NCBI RefSeq assembly: GCF_003574295.1
Contig: NZ_BHGK01000001.1
Span: 1,364,001-1,428,000 of the forward strand
Length of the DNA stretch: 64,000 nucleotides
Source of the DNA: Mediterraneibacter butyricigenes
GTDB lineage: Bacteria; Bacillota; Clostridia; Lachnospirales; Lachnospiraceae
Direction of reading: 5' to 3'
Positions within the stretch are counted from its first letter, which is position 1. Every line of letters begins with the position of its first letter. The notes under the pieces are model-generated. The model made no database searches, was not told the DNA's origin, and saw only the letters and a program-made list of their open reading frames with translations. The translations under genes were made by a program, and so were the position numbers. This document shows positions 7,626 through 16,467 of this stretch, one piece after another.

Positions 7626-7649
7626 CTCGGGGCAAATTTCGGTCAAATC
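7626..7649. repeat. Tandem arm-type sites, right end
   Basis: Two tandem, slightly diverged copies of the TCGGTCAAAT motif (CTCGGGGCAAAT then TTCGGTCAAAT), matching the pair at 2077-2100. The surrounding 7500-7754 stretch is very AT-rich with no other feature seen. Confidence 0.45.
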
Positions 7650-7754
7650 AGGATAAATAAATATAACACTTTATATGTAAGTCAATTTTAAAAAAGCCTG
7701 TAATTCCGGGCTTTACAACACTTTGTAACACAATATAAACCAGTTCGATAATCC

Positions 7755-7827
7755 CTCATTCCTTTAGATAACTATAAACACAACGAAACCCGTTAGCCGA
7801 AAGGTTAGCGGGTTTTCGCTGTCCTGA
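7755..7827. repeat. attR of integrative element
   Basis: Begins with the same 24-base box as attL and continues with the terminator hairpin of the small RNA gene (loop GAAA). Before insertion this 3' half was presumably continuous with the 5' half at 1909-1985, so this end carries the original chromosomal terminator. Confidence 0.8.
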
Positions 7828-7959
7828 AAGTACTATAACCGGTTCTGAATCCCGGAAAATCACATTGCTCTTTCGATGATTTCATCCTTTCCTTCCGTCT
7901 TTTTCAGTTTCGTTGCTCCGAGGCACGCTCCGGAAGTGCCTGCCGGATCTTTTTTTCAT

Positions 7960-8382
7960 ATGTCCGGCAACAAAAAACAGACCTTATTTACCGGAATCGG
8001 TGTCGGCCTTTCCGTCGGATGCCTGGTCTTTCTGCTGGTCATGTTCAAAGGAGATCTGCTTGCCGGATTCTTCACCACAGATGCTCCGATCATCCAGAGA
8101 GCCTTTGAATACCTGCGAGGATTCGGTGCAGAAACCATCGTCACCGCAATTCTGTTCAGCATGATCGGATATTTCAACGGAAATAATCAGACGGTATGGG
8201 TCATGACACAGGGACTGATCCAGACACTCCTGGTTCGACTGCCTTTTGCTTATATCATGAGTATTCAGCCCAATGCCAGCCTGACCATGATCGGTCTGGC
8301 AGCACCGGTCTCCACAACCGTCGGAATCGTACTGAATGTGCTCTACTATCTCCATCTGAACCGCAAGGTCAAAGTTTCCTAG
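7960..8382 (+). pseudogene. MATE-family efflux transporter, C-terminal remnant
   Basis: About 140 residues resembling the end of MATE (multidrug/Na+) transporters, which are normally near 450 residues with 12 helices. Four hydrophobic segments are visible (GIGVGLSVGCLVFLLVMF; TIVTAILFSMIGYFNG; the segment from LVRLPFAYIM; and TMIGLAAPVSTTVGIVLNVL). There is no ribosome-binding site, and upstream DNA back to attR shows no other MATE sequence. The 5' part was lost, perhaps with rearrangement at the integration site. Confidence 0.7.
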
Positions 8383-8449
8383 CGACTTGAGCCAATAGAT
8401 TCCATACCAACTTTCGTTTCCCGCATTTTGACTTTTTTACATTTTCGAA

Positions 8450-9157
8450 TCATTCGTTCCTACTTCGGATCTTTCTTACATTTCTGTTCATCAAATGTCT
8501 GCCAAGATTTCTGTAAGCGAAATTTTTCAGGGCAGACATTTCCTGACAGTGCGCTTCCAACAATTCATCCGGCGAATCATATACTCCAAAGTCCTGTACA
8601 ATCCCCTCACTTTGAATATACGTATTGTTTCGTTCAAACTCGATGATCGGATGCTGAAAATCCGCAACTGCCACACCATATCCGCAAAAAGCTCCCTTGC
8701 AATCACTGTTCAAAGTCTGAAGATTTTGCAGATATGTTCGGTCAAGGATAAATCCTTCTAATTCATACCATCGTTCTTCCAGACAGACCTCCACCCAACT
8801 GTGTAAAATCTGTGCCGGTGCCTTTCTATATACCATTCCGGTCATGGCGCCTTTCTGCAATTTCTTATCGATGATAAATCCATGGATCCGGCAGGGAATC
8901 TCACATGCCCTGAGCAGAGCCATGAACAGCGTTCCTTTGGTATTGCATTGTCCATAACCATCTCGCAAGACTCTTGATGCCGGGACAGTATCATCCACAT
9001 TATATCCAAACAAAATCTCGTCCCGCACAAAATCATAAACCGCTTTGATCCGTTCATATTCCGGCAATTCTTTCCATTTTCGCTCCTCGATCAGTTTCTG
9101 AATATTCTCTGTCTCATAATCCAACATACGCGTAGCTCCCAGATACTTTGGATTCAT
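8450..9157 (-). CDS. Transglutaminase-like domain protein
   Basis: A 235-residue soluble protein with a transglutaminase/papain-like core. The Cys lies in DGYGQCNTKGTLFMALLRA (near residue 80), the His in ILHSWVEVCLE (near 120), and the Asp in LEGFILDRTY (near 135). No signal peptide or membrane helix is seen, so it probably acts in the cytoplasm; its substrate cannot be predicted. The ATG at 9157 follows GGGAGGG by seven bases and is preferred to an ATG seven codons upstream. It is monocistronic. Confidence 0.8.
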   Translation of the reverse strand: MNPKYLGATRMLDYETENIQKLIEERKWKELPEYERIKAVYDFVRDEILFGYNVDDTVPASRVLRDGYGQCNTKGTLFMALLRACEIPCRIHGFIIDKKLQKGAMTGMVYRKAPAQILHSWVEVCLEERWYELEGFILDRTYLQNLQTLNSDCKGAFCGYGVAVADFQHPIIEFERNNTYIQSEGIVQDFGVYDSPDELLEAHCQEMSALKNFAYRNLGRHLMNRNVRKIRSRNE

Positions 9158-9649
9158 CCCGTGCCCTCCCGTAAACATTCTCGAATACCATCCGTTGACA
9201 TATCCCCATCACTCATTTCCGGTGCATCTCTGCAATTTCATCGAAATCTATGTCAGATAGAAGATGAACGCTCTCACTGATATAATGTTAGTCACAACTT
9301 ACTATATATCATATTTTAACATGGATCTTTTCATTTTTATATAGACTTCTGCTTATTTCCTTGCGTTCCCTTGTGGTCAGGCATCGAATCAAGTATAATA
9401 ATCATTACTATGATTAGAAAATTACAGAACACAGATATACATAGAATATGAAAATAATGAAAAAATACACGCGCCATCTCATTTTATCAACGAGAAAATT
9501 TTGTAATTCAGTGTGAAAGTTTCGATGAAGCCACTGGAGAAAAAGATTATGTGATGGCATGGCAACGGAATGCTTGAAGAATTACCCAATGATAAATATG
9601 GATAAATGTTCGAACAGCATCTGTAGAGGAATTTGCATGGGCAGTTACC

Positions 9650-9776
9650 TGAATCCTGGAAATTTTTCGAGTAATGGATAGAAAATGTATGGTATTGAGC
9701 GCACACCAAAACTCCCCGGATAAGGCAAGGTATGTAATTGCCCGATCCGGGGAGTATCTACATGTCACAGGATTCA
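9650..9776. repeat. Nested inverted repeats in a 700-bp gene-free stretch
   Basis: The region 9180-9890 holds no convincing gene. Inside it, ACTCCCCGGAT (9711-9721) pairs perfectly with ATCCGGGGAGT (9745-9755), with an inner GGCAA/TTGCC stem. An outer pair TGAATCCTG (9650-9658) with CAGGATTCA (9768-9776) encloses them, and GGGCAGT/ACTGCC flank further out. The layered symmetry suggests a structured RNA, a small inverted-repeat element or an insertion-sequence relic. Confidence 0.5.
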
Positions 9777-9892
9777 TTCTTCCCGGAATTACTCACTGCC
9801 ATGTATTTCTCATTTTATATTTTTCTTTCTCAGCGTTCTGTTCCGATTCTGTCAGGCGACATTTGAACCATCGGATCACTTTATCTCTCTTA

Positions 9893-10825
9893 TCACTTGA
9901 TTCTCTCCTCCAGCCACACATACAGATCCTCATAAATCTGCTGCCGGTCTGTCTCATTTAACAATTCATGACGGTCTCCCGGGTACAACTGAAGAGTAAT
10001 GTCCTTGATTCCGGCACGTTTGTACCGTTCAAAAATCTTACGAACTCCTTTTCCAAATGCCCCTACCGGGTCGTCGCTGCCCGCTGCAAGCAGGAGCGGT
10101 AATGTCTTCGGAATCATGAACACAGCCTCTTTGCGCTTGATCTTCTGCATTCCCAGAAGCATATTATAATAAGCATTCACTGTAAACATAAAGGAACAAA
10201 GAGGATCGTGCACATATTCCTGCAATTTTTCCGGATCACTGGTCACCCAGTCTGCACGGGTCTCTGCCGGTTTGAAATGGCGGTTGTATGCACCGATCGC
10301 CATATTATCCACCAGCTTACTGCGGAAATGCCATCCCCGGAAAAGTGCTGCCACCTTACAGATTGCACGCCCCAGACGCAGAGTCAGATTGGAATGGTCT
10401 GCTGTCACTCCAATCAGGATCACACCTGCCAACCCGTTACCGTAGAGTTCCATATACTGTCTGGTAAGCGCAGATCCCATGCTGTGTCCCAGAATAAAAT
10501 ACGGAACGTCGGGATATTTTGCCGCAATCCGCTGACGCAGGGTATGGATATCCCCGATCAGACAGGTATTGCCGTATCGGTCACTGAAATAACCATATTC
10601 CGATTTACTCTGGACGGATTTGCCGTGGCCCAAATGATCATTTCCAACCACATAAAATCCTTTCTCACAGAGAAATCTTGCGAACTCGTCATAACGGTCT
10701 ACATATTCCACCATACCATGGCAGAGCTGCAAAACTGCCCGTACTTCTCCTTCCGGTTTCCATTCAATTGTGTGAATCTCTGTATTGCCATCCTTCGATG
10801 GAAAATAAAATTCGTCTTTTTTCAT
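9893..10825 (-). CDS. Alpha/beta hydrolase (monoacylglycerol lipase-like)
   Basis: A 310-residue serine hydrolase of the Hydrolase_4 type. The N-terminal strand pattern (VRAVLQLCHGMVEYVDRYDE) supplies the oxyanion HG motif. GNDHLGHGKS follows near residue 60, the nucleophile elbow is FILGHSMGSAL (Ser near 117), LLLAAGSDDPVG carries the Asp (near 250), and GDRHELLNE carries the His (near 285). Relatives hydrolyse monoacylglycerols or other lipid esters. There is no signal peptide, so it is likely cytoplasmic. It lies 60 bases downstream of the citrate synthase gene and may share its transcript. Confidence 0.88.
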   Translation of the reverse strand: MKKDEFYFPSKDGNTEIHTIEWKPEGEVRAVLQLCHGMVEYVDRYDEFARFLCEKGFYVVGNDHLGHGKSVQSKSEYGYFSDRYGNTCLIGDIHTLRQRIAAKYPDVPYFILGHSMGSALTRQYMELYGNGLAGVILIGVTADHSNLTLRLGRAICKVAALFRGWHFRSKLVDNMAIGAYNRHFKPAETRADWVTSDPEKLQEYVHDPLCSFMFTVNAYYNMLLGMQKIKRKEAVFMIPKTLPLLLAAGSDDPVGAFGKGVRKIFERYKRAGIKDITLQLYPGDRHELLNETDRQQIYEDLYVWLEERIK

Positions 10826-10885
10826 GGAGCAGTATCCTCTTTTATCTGTTTCTTTTATTTTCTGCTGTTTTCATCCATTTGTCTT

Positions 10886-12256
10886 TTAGCGATCTTTCAG
10901 TTTTACGTATTCTTTATAATCTGCCAGCGGTTTGTATGCCGGACGAATAATCTTATCCACATTCTCCAACTCTTCCAGTCGATGTGCGCTCCATCCTACG
11001 ATACGTGCCGTTGCAAAAATCGGAGTATAGAGCTGTTTCGGAAGATCCAGCATACTGTATACCAGACCACTGTAAAAGTCCACGTTTGCATTAACTCCCT
11101 TGTACATCTTACGCTTCTCTGCAATGACTTCCGGTGCCATATGCTCTACCAGCTCATACAGTGCATACTCTTTCTCACAGCCTTTTTCTCTCGCAAGCTG
11201 TTTTACAAATTTCTTAAAGATATCCGCACGAGGATCCGATACGGAATAAATCGCATGACCCATTCCATAGATCAGTCCCTTTTTATCAAATGCTTCTTTA
11301 TTCAATAAAGCTTCCAGATAACGACGAACCTCATCTTCATCGGTCCAGTCTTTCACCTGTACTTTCATGTCCTCAAACATCTGGGTCACTTTAATGTTGG
11401 CACCACCATGTTTCGGACCTTTTAAGGAAGCCATCGCTGCTGCGATCGTCGAATACGTATCGGTTCCGGAAGAGGTTACCACATGGGTCGTAAAGGTGGA
11501 GTTGTTACCACCGCCGTGATCCATATGAAGTACCAGTGCCATATCCAGAATCTTTGCTTCCAACTTGGTATATTTCCGGTCTTCTCTCAGCATCATCAGA
11601 ATATTTTCCGCCGTGGATTTTGTCGGATCCGGTGCGTAAATGTACAAATCCTGTCCCATCCGGTAATTATAGGCATGATAACCGTATACCATCAGCATCG
11701 GGAACTGGCTGATCAGGTTCAGACACTGACGAAGTACATTTGGAATCGAAGTATCATCTGCCTTATCATCATAAGAATACAACTGCAAAATACAACGTGC
11801 TATATTATTCATCATATCATGGCTGGTTGCTTTCATAATTACATCCCGCACGAAAGTCGGCGGCAGCGATCTTCTCTTGCCCAACAATCCATTAAAATCT
11901 GCCAGTTGCTGCTCTGTCGGCAGTTCTCCGAACAGAAGCAGGTACGCGATCTCTTCAAATCCGGAATGTTTCGCATCCAGGAATCCTTTTACCAGATCCT
12001 TAATATTATATCCGCGGTAATACAGATTACCCGCACACGGAACCTCTTCCCCGTTCACGATCTTCTTCGCACATACATCGGAAATATTGGTCAGTCCCGC
12101 CAGAACCCCTTTTCCGTTCAAATCTCGAAGTCCTCGTTTGACTTCATATTTCGCATAAAGGTCTCTCTCAATGTTGTTATGCTCGATACATAATTTTGCT
12201 AAATCATTAATTTCCGGCGTGTTTTCAAATAAAATCTGCTCTATTTTTTCTGCCAT
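10886..12256 (-). CDS. gltA: Citrate synthase
   Basis: A 456-residue enzyme condensing acetyl-CoA and oxaloacetate to citrate. Conserved active-site segments are VLHMDHGGGNNSTFT (first His, near 245), KHGGANIKV, YGMGHAIYSVSDPRA (second His, near 320), and NVDFYSGLVYSML followed by FATARIVGWSAHRLEE (C-terminal Asp/Arg region). With the aconitase-family gene at 17398 it would supply the oxidative branch toward 2-oxoglutarate and glutamate. A good promoter lies about 280 bases upstream, leaving a long leader. Confidence 0.95.
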   Translation of the reverse strand: MAEKIEQILFENTPEINDLAKLCIEHNNIERDLYAKYEVKRGLRDLNGKGVLAGLTNISDVCAKKIVNGEEVPCAGNLYYRGYNIKDLVKGFLDAKHSGFEEIAYLLLFGELPTEQQLADFNGLLGKRRSLPPTFVRDVIMKATSHDMMNNIARCILQLYSYDDKADDTSIPNVLRQCLNLISQFPMLMVYGYHAYNYRMGQDLYIYAPDPTKSTAENILMMLREDRKYTKLEAKILDMALVLHMDHGGGNNSTFTTHVVTSSGTDTYSTIAAAMASLKGPKHGGANIKVTQMFEDMKVQVKDWTDEDEVRRYLEALLNKEAFDKKGLIYGMGHAIYSVSDPRADIFKKFVKQLAREKGCEKEYALYELVEHMAPEVIAEKRKMYKGVNANVDFYSGLVYSMLDLPKQLYTPIFATARIVGWSAHRLEELENVDKIIRPAYKPLADYKEYVKLKDR

Positions 12257-12486
12257 TCAACTGCTCCCTTCTCATTTAACCACACGTCTTCACCGGACTT
12301 TCCGGCCGATTCCGGATCTCTCGCCTTCTACTATGACTCATCCTTTCCTTACCATTTATCTCACCGCCAGCCTTATCTTACTCGCTGTGGCAGGTTAAGA
12401 CTTGCCATATTATCTTATTCAGCTTTTCGGTCCTCTTTTGCTTCTCCGTTTCTCATAACATTTATATCTTTCATCACTTTAATAAT

Positions 12487-12521
12487 ATCTCCTGACAAGA
12501 TGCTGCCATCCGCCAGGAGAT
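12487..12521 (-). promoter_or_regulatory. Leader hairpin of the citrate synthase transcript
   Basis: ATCTCCTG (12487-12494) pairs with CAGGAGAT (12514-12521) only some 10-20 bases after the predicted transcription start. The rest of the 270-base leader shows no riboswitch I recognise. The hairpin could stabilise the 5' end, or act as terminator of the neighbouring ksgA transcript. Confidence 0.4.
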
Positions 12522-12536
12522 TTATCCGATTACAAT

Positions 12537-12565
12537 ATTATACTAAATATTCTCAATTTGTACAA
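12537..12565 (-). promoter_or_regulatory. Promoter of gltA
   Basis: Minus-strand TTGTAC (12560-12565) and TATAAT (12537-12542) with a 17-base spacer, close to the sigma-A consensus. Confidence 0.75.
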
Positions 12566-12600
12566 CTTTTCAAGTATTAAAACTTTGTAAACTAACATTC

Positions 12601-13467
12601 TTACAAAGCCGTCAGATAATTTGTGATCTGTGCAAATTCTTCCAGAGTCAGGGCCTCGCCTCTTACATTCACCTTCTGACCGGTCGAAAGGATTGCCCCC
12701 TCGATCTGCTCTTTGGTATAATCCAGTTCCGGAGAATTCTTCATCCCGTTTGCCAGTGTTTTTCTGCGCTGGTTGAAAGACGCTCGAATGATCCGGAACA
12801 TCAGCTTCTCATCCTCCACCTGAATCGGTGGCTTCTGATAGCGGGTGAGACAGATCACCGCAGATCCAACCTTCGGTCTCGGCATAAAGCAGTTCGGTGG
12901 TACATTTGCCGCAATATAAGGGGAAGCATAATACTGTACCGCAAGAGAAAGTGCACCGTAATCCTTGGTTCCGGGTCCAGCCTGCATCCGATCTGCCACC
13001 TCTTTTTGCACCATAACTGTAATGGAGCTGACCGGAACCTGATTCTCAAACAATCCCATGATAATAGGGGTTGTAATATAATACGGAAGATTTGCTACCA
13101 CCTTTAACGGCTTCCCGTCATTTTTTTCCTGTGCCAGCTTTGCCAGATCTAGTTTCAGCACATCTTCATTGATCACTTCCACATTGTCAAACCCTTGCAA
13201 TGTATCTTCCAGGATCGGAATCAGGTTCTTATCGATCTCCACTGCCACTACCCGTCTGGCCGCACAGGACAGATACTGCGTCATCGTTCCGATTCCCGGT
13301 CCAATCTCCAGCACCATATCGTCTTTTGTGATACCTGCTGCCCCGATGATCTTGTCGAGCACATGGGGATCGATCAGAAAATTCTGCCCGAATTTCTTCT
13401 GAAAATTAAAATGATATTTTTGCAATACCGCAATGGTGTTCTGCGGATTTCCTAAGGTTGGTTCCAT
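12601..13467 (-). CDS. rsmA: 16S rRNA dimethyladenosine transferase KsgA/RsmA
   Basis: A 288-residue SAM-dependent enzyme that dimethylates two adjacent adenines near the 3' end of 16S rRNA during 30S maturation. The N-terminal KKFGQNFLIDPHVL is diagnostic, followed by the SAM-binding VLEIGPGIGTMTQYL (near 56), the acidic VAVEIDK, and the catalytic VVANLPYYITTPIIM (near 123). FNQRRKTLANGM occurs in the C-terminal part. A Shine-Dalgarno AAGGAG lies upstream. It follows tatD in the same direction, the usual Firmicutes neighbourhood; the RNase M5 gene often found between them is absent. Confidence 0.96.
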   Translation of the reverse strand: MEPTLGNPQNTIAVLQKYHFNFQKKFGQNFLIDPHVLDKIIGAAGITKDDMVLEIGPGIGTMTQYLSCAARRVVAVEIDKNLIPILEDTLQGFDNVEVINEDVLKLDLAKLAQEKNDGKPLKVVANLPYYITTPIIMGLFENQVPVSSITVMVQKEVADRMQAGPGTKDYGALSLAVQYYASPYIAANVPPNCFMPRPKVGSAVICLTRYQKPPIQVEDEKLMFRIIRASFNQRRKTLANGMKNSPELDYTKEQIEGAILSTGQKVNVRGEALTLEEFAQITNYLTAL

Positions 13468-13638
13468 ACCTGATTCTGACTCCTTCTTTTTCTCTTTGTT
13501 CCATTCTCTTCTTTATCTACTACATTAATTTTACGCTTCTTGCATTCTTTCCTCAACTTCGCTCTGTATCTTCATTCCGTTCAGGTTTCATTCTCTGCTT
13601 TTACTCAGAATTTCCCGGATCTGTAGATTCATACACCA

Positions 13639-14400
13639 TCAGATTCCATAGAATCTCTTTGCATTTTCCATGGTAATACGCTCCACTTCTTCTTCCGAAA
13701 TGCCTTTCAACTGTGCGATCTCCTGCACCACATATTTCAGCCACAAAGACGAGTTACGCTTCCCCCGGAAAGGTTCCGGACTCAGATAAGGACTGTCTGT
13801 CTCCAGCACCAGATGTTCGATCGGTACTTTTGCTACCGTCTCCTTTAATTTCTTTCCGTTTTTAAAGGTTACGACTCCTCCGATTCCCAAAAGATAGCCC
13901 ATCTTTACATATTCCAAAGCCATCTCCGGCGAATAGGAATAACAGTGCAGCAGAAGTTTCCCCGGTCTGCCATAATCTTTTAAGATCTCCATCGTGTCTG
14001 CTGCCGCCTCCCGGCTGTGTACATTCACCGGAAGATCCAGTTCTCGCGCCAGCTCCAGCTGTCTTACAAACCAGTCTTTCTGAAGTTCTCTTGCTTCCTT
14101 ATCCCAGTAATAGTCCAGACCAATCTCGCCAACGGCTACGATCTTCGGCTTTTGCAGCAGTTCTTTCATTCGGGCGAACTTCTCTTCATTCAGATCTCCC
14201 ACTTCATCCGGATGGACTCCGATCATCCCGTAAAGAAACGGATACTTTTCCGTCAGGGCAACGACGGAATCCCAGGAAGCCACCGTGGCACTTGCGTTTA
14301 CCACGCCACCAATTCCCTGAGCCGGCATTCCCGCCAGCAGTTCCTCTCTGTCCGGATCAAACTGTTCGTCATCATAATGTGCATGTGTATCAAAAATCAT
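13639..14400 (-). CDS. tatD: TatD-family metal-dependent DNase
   Basis: A 253-residue TIM-barrel hydrolase. The N-terminal metal-binding FDTHAHYDDEQF contains HxH; further ligands are in AVGEIGLDYYW (Glu, near 92), PVNVHSREAAADT (His near 128), LLHCYSYSPEMA (His near 153) and VLETDSPYLSPEPFRG (Asp near 203). TatD proteins are 3'-5' exonucleases or deoxyribonucleases with roles in DNA turnover and repair. It is upstream of rsmA and 20 bases downstream of the beta-propeller gene, so it may be cotranscribed with both. Confidence 0.94.
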   Translation of the reverse strand: MIFDTHAHYDDEQFDPDREELLAGMPAQGIGGVVNASATVASWDSVVALTEKYPFLYGMIGVHPDEVGDLNEEKFARMKELLQKPKIVAVGEIGLDYYWDKEARELQKDWFVRQLELARELDLPVNVHSREAAADTMEILKDYGRPGKLLLHCYSYSPEMALEYVKMGYLLGIGGVVTFKNGKKLKETVAKVPIEHLVLETDSPYLSPEPFRGKRNSSLWLKYVVQEIAQLKGISEEEVERITMENAKRFYGI

Positions 14401-14420
14401 CGTTTTTACCTCTTATCTTA

Positions 14421-16463
14421 TCATAACACGATATCATCTATTTTATCAAATGTATTCAGATCAAAGGACTCTACTGCATTGCCCTGTACCAGATAGAACC
14501 GGTTTCCGGCATACAATCCCCGGATCTCGGAACCGTAACTGTTCACTTCTTTATCCAGTACACAGACAAATCCTTCCTTTTCATCATAACGATAAATGAA
14601 GTAATGGGTACCGTCACCATACGCCGAAAATCCAATCAAGTTCTGCTTCGAATCGATCGCTGCCAGTTTGTAATTATAGGAAAGATCTGTGGCATAGAAG
14701 CCTTCCAGTACCGTCTTTTGCACTTCTGTCACATCTGTCGGATCCGAAATGTCAAACAGAGACAACTTCACTCCGTCCTGAGCTCCTGCCTCGTCCGTCT
14801 CCATTCCGATTCCCAACAGCCTTCCTTCCCCATATCCGTGAAGATAATCTGAAAATCCCGGAATCTTCAATGCTCCTAAGATCTTCGGATTCTGCGGATC
14901 GGACAGATCCGCAGAAAACAACGGATCCACCTGCTCATACGTCACAAAATATGCCGTCTTCCCCATAAACCTTGCGGAATATACCTCTTCATTCGGTGCC
15001 AATTTTTCGATCTTTCCAGTTACATTCAGCTTCTTATCCAGAATATATAAAGCATTGCTGGATCCATTTTCTTCTACAGACGCATCGTACAGTTCAATAC
15101 CCCCGTCTTTTCCGTAATGATACACAGGGTTCACCGTCGTAACCAAACGAAGATTACCGTCATACTCGTCGATACAGAAGGAATCTTTCACCTGCCCCCA
15201 GATTTTGGTCTGGGCAACGCCTTTTAACTTGCCTTCTTTATAGCTGATCTTACGAATCAGGGTCTGATCATAATCTTCCTTTTCATCATACACATATTCA
15301 TAAACATAAATATTGTCTTCGCTGACATAACAGTCACCGCCATTGGATAAAATGGCTTTGCTGTCGATGATCTGAGTCGGATCTTTCAGTGAGAAGGATC
15401 CCACCACCAGAAACTGGTTGGTTCCGATAGTTCCCGGCAGGAAAATACAGTTGCTGGCGATCGTCTTGCCCTGAACCGTCGGGATATAACTTTCCGCCAC
15501 TTTTCTGTTTGCATTATAATCAGCATAATAGTCACTGAACAGATAGATATAATCTCCACTGATCCGCACTGTCCGGTAATATCCGCCAAGCTGTACACTC
15601 CCCAGGCTCACCGGTTCCCTGCGGTCAGAAAGATCATAGGTTTCTGCCACGGTATAACTCTGATAATCCGCTCCATAAGCACTGCTGTCCTCAGCCTGAT
15701 CGGAATTCTTCTGCACCGTCTCGTTATAAAAGACCACCAGTCGGTCATCTTTTACATACAACTCTACCGGATCTGTATTTCCTCCAATCCGGATCATTCC
15801 AAGTTCTTCCATCTCCGGGTTCCGGATATCCAGAATTCGGATCTTATTTCCATATAAAATGTAGAGATAGTTTCCATCCGTCTTTACAATGTCCGCCTCT
15901 CCAACTTCTTCCTCCCGGGTATTGGTATCCAGATATCCTGCTCCGGATGCTACAGCCTTATCTGTTCCGTTTGACGCAGCGCCACCTTCCAGCGTTGCGA
16001 TCTCCTGTGACCCATTTGCCGAAACTCCAAAATCACTGTCCACCGCACTGTCCGCTGTGGACGCAGAACTGCTGGTGGATTCCTTGTCACTGTCAGACTG
16101 ATCGCCTAACATCTCATTATAGACTTCTTCATAATTCTTCGCAGTCTCCACTTTAGCAGACGCTTTCTGATCTTCCAGTTCTTCGATTGACACCTTTGCC
16201 TGCTCTTTCACCTGGTCTGCGGTCTTCGTCCCCAGATTCAGCTTCCAGATACCGGTACCGGCAAGTCCCACCACAAGGATGGCTGCTGCCGCTACTACCG
16301 CATATTTCCCAATGAGTCCTGTATGTTTCGTTTCTTTCCGCATTTCCTCGCTCACCGCTTCCAGACGCTTTTCCATCTCCTCCGGCTTCAATCCTTCCGG
16401 GATCTCCGTCTCCTGACAGGATGCTTCTATTTCTTCCAGTAATCTCTTTTCTTTTTCATCCAT
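14421..16463 (-). CDS. Membrane-anchored beta-propeller protein with cytoplasmic N-terminus
   Basis: A 680-residue protein. Residues 1-48 are charged and cytoplasmic, 49-70 form one transmembrane helix (VVAAAAILVVGLAGTGIWKL), 75-180 are a Ser/Ala/Asp-rich linker, and from about 185 (EVGEADIVKTDGNYLYILYG) the protein matches the Beta_propel (PF09826) family to the end. The propeller is therefore outside the cell. The gene starts four bases after the sigma-factor stop. A short cytoplasmic domain, one membrane span and an outer sensory domain is the layout of a transmembrane anti-sigma factor, so it may hold the adjacent sigma factor inactive (inference). Confidence 0.85.
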   Translation of the reverse strand: MDEKEKRLLEEIEASCQETEIPEGLKPEEMEKRLEAVSEEMRKETKHTGLIGKYAVVAAAAILVVGLAGTGIWKLNLGTKTADQVKEQAKVSIEELEDQKASAKVETAKNYEEVYNEMLGDQSDSDKESTSSSASTADSAVDSDFGVSANGSQEIATLEGGAASNGTDKAVASGAGYLDTNTREEEVGEADIVKTDGNYLYILYGNKIRILDIRNPEMEELGMIRIGGNTDPVELYVKDDRLVVFYNETVQKNSDQAEDSSAYGADYQSYTVAETYDLSDRREPVSLGSVQLGGYYRTVRISGDYIYLFSDYYADYNANRKVAESYIPTVQGKTIASNCIFLPGTIGTNQFLVVGSFSLKDPTQIIDSKAILSNGGDCYVSEDNIYVYEYVYDEKEDYDQTLIRKISYKEGKLKGVAQTKIWGQVKDSFCIDEYDGNLRLVTTVNPVYHYGKDGGIELYDASVEENGSSNALYILDKKLNVTGKIEKLAPNEEVYSARFMGKTAYFVTYEQVDPLFSADLSDPQNPKILGALKIPGFSDYLHGYGEGRLLGIGMETDEAGAQDGVKLSLFDISDPTDVTEVQKTVLEGFYATDLSYNYKLAAIDSKQNLIGFSAYGDGTHYFIYRYDEKEGFVCVLDKEVNSYGSEIRGLYAGNRFYLVQGNAVESFDLNTFDKIDDIVL

Positions 16464-16467
16464 AAGA

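Noticed and set aside
9479-9961. Several ORFs of 76-95 codons between transglutaminase and hydrolase genes
   Set aside because: Overlapping on both strands, no ribosome-binding sites, and they run through strong inverted repeats.
10208-11308. 366-codon plus-strand ORF
   Set aside because: Entirely antisense to the hydrolase and citrate synthase genes, which have full catalytic motifs.
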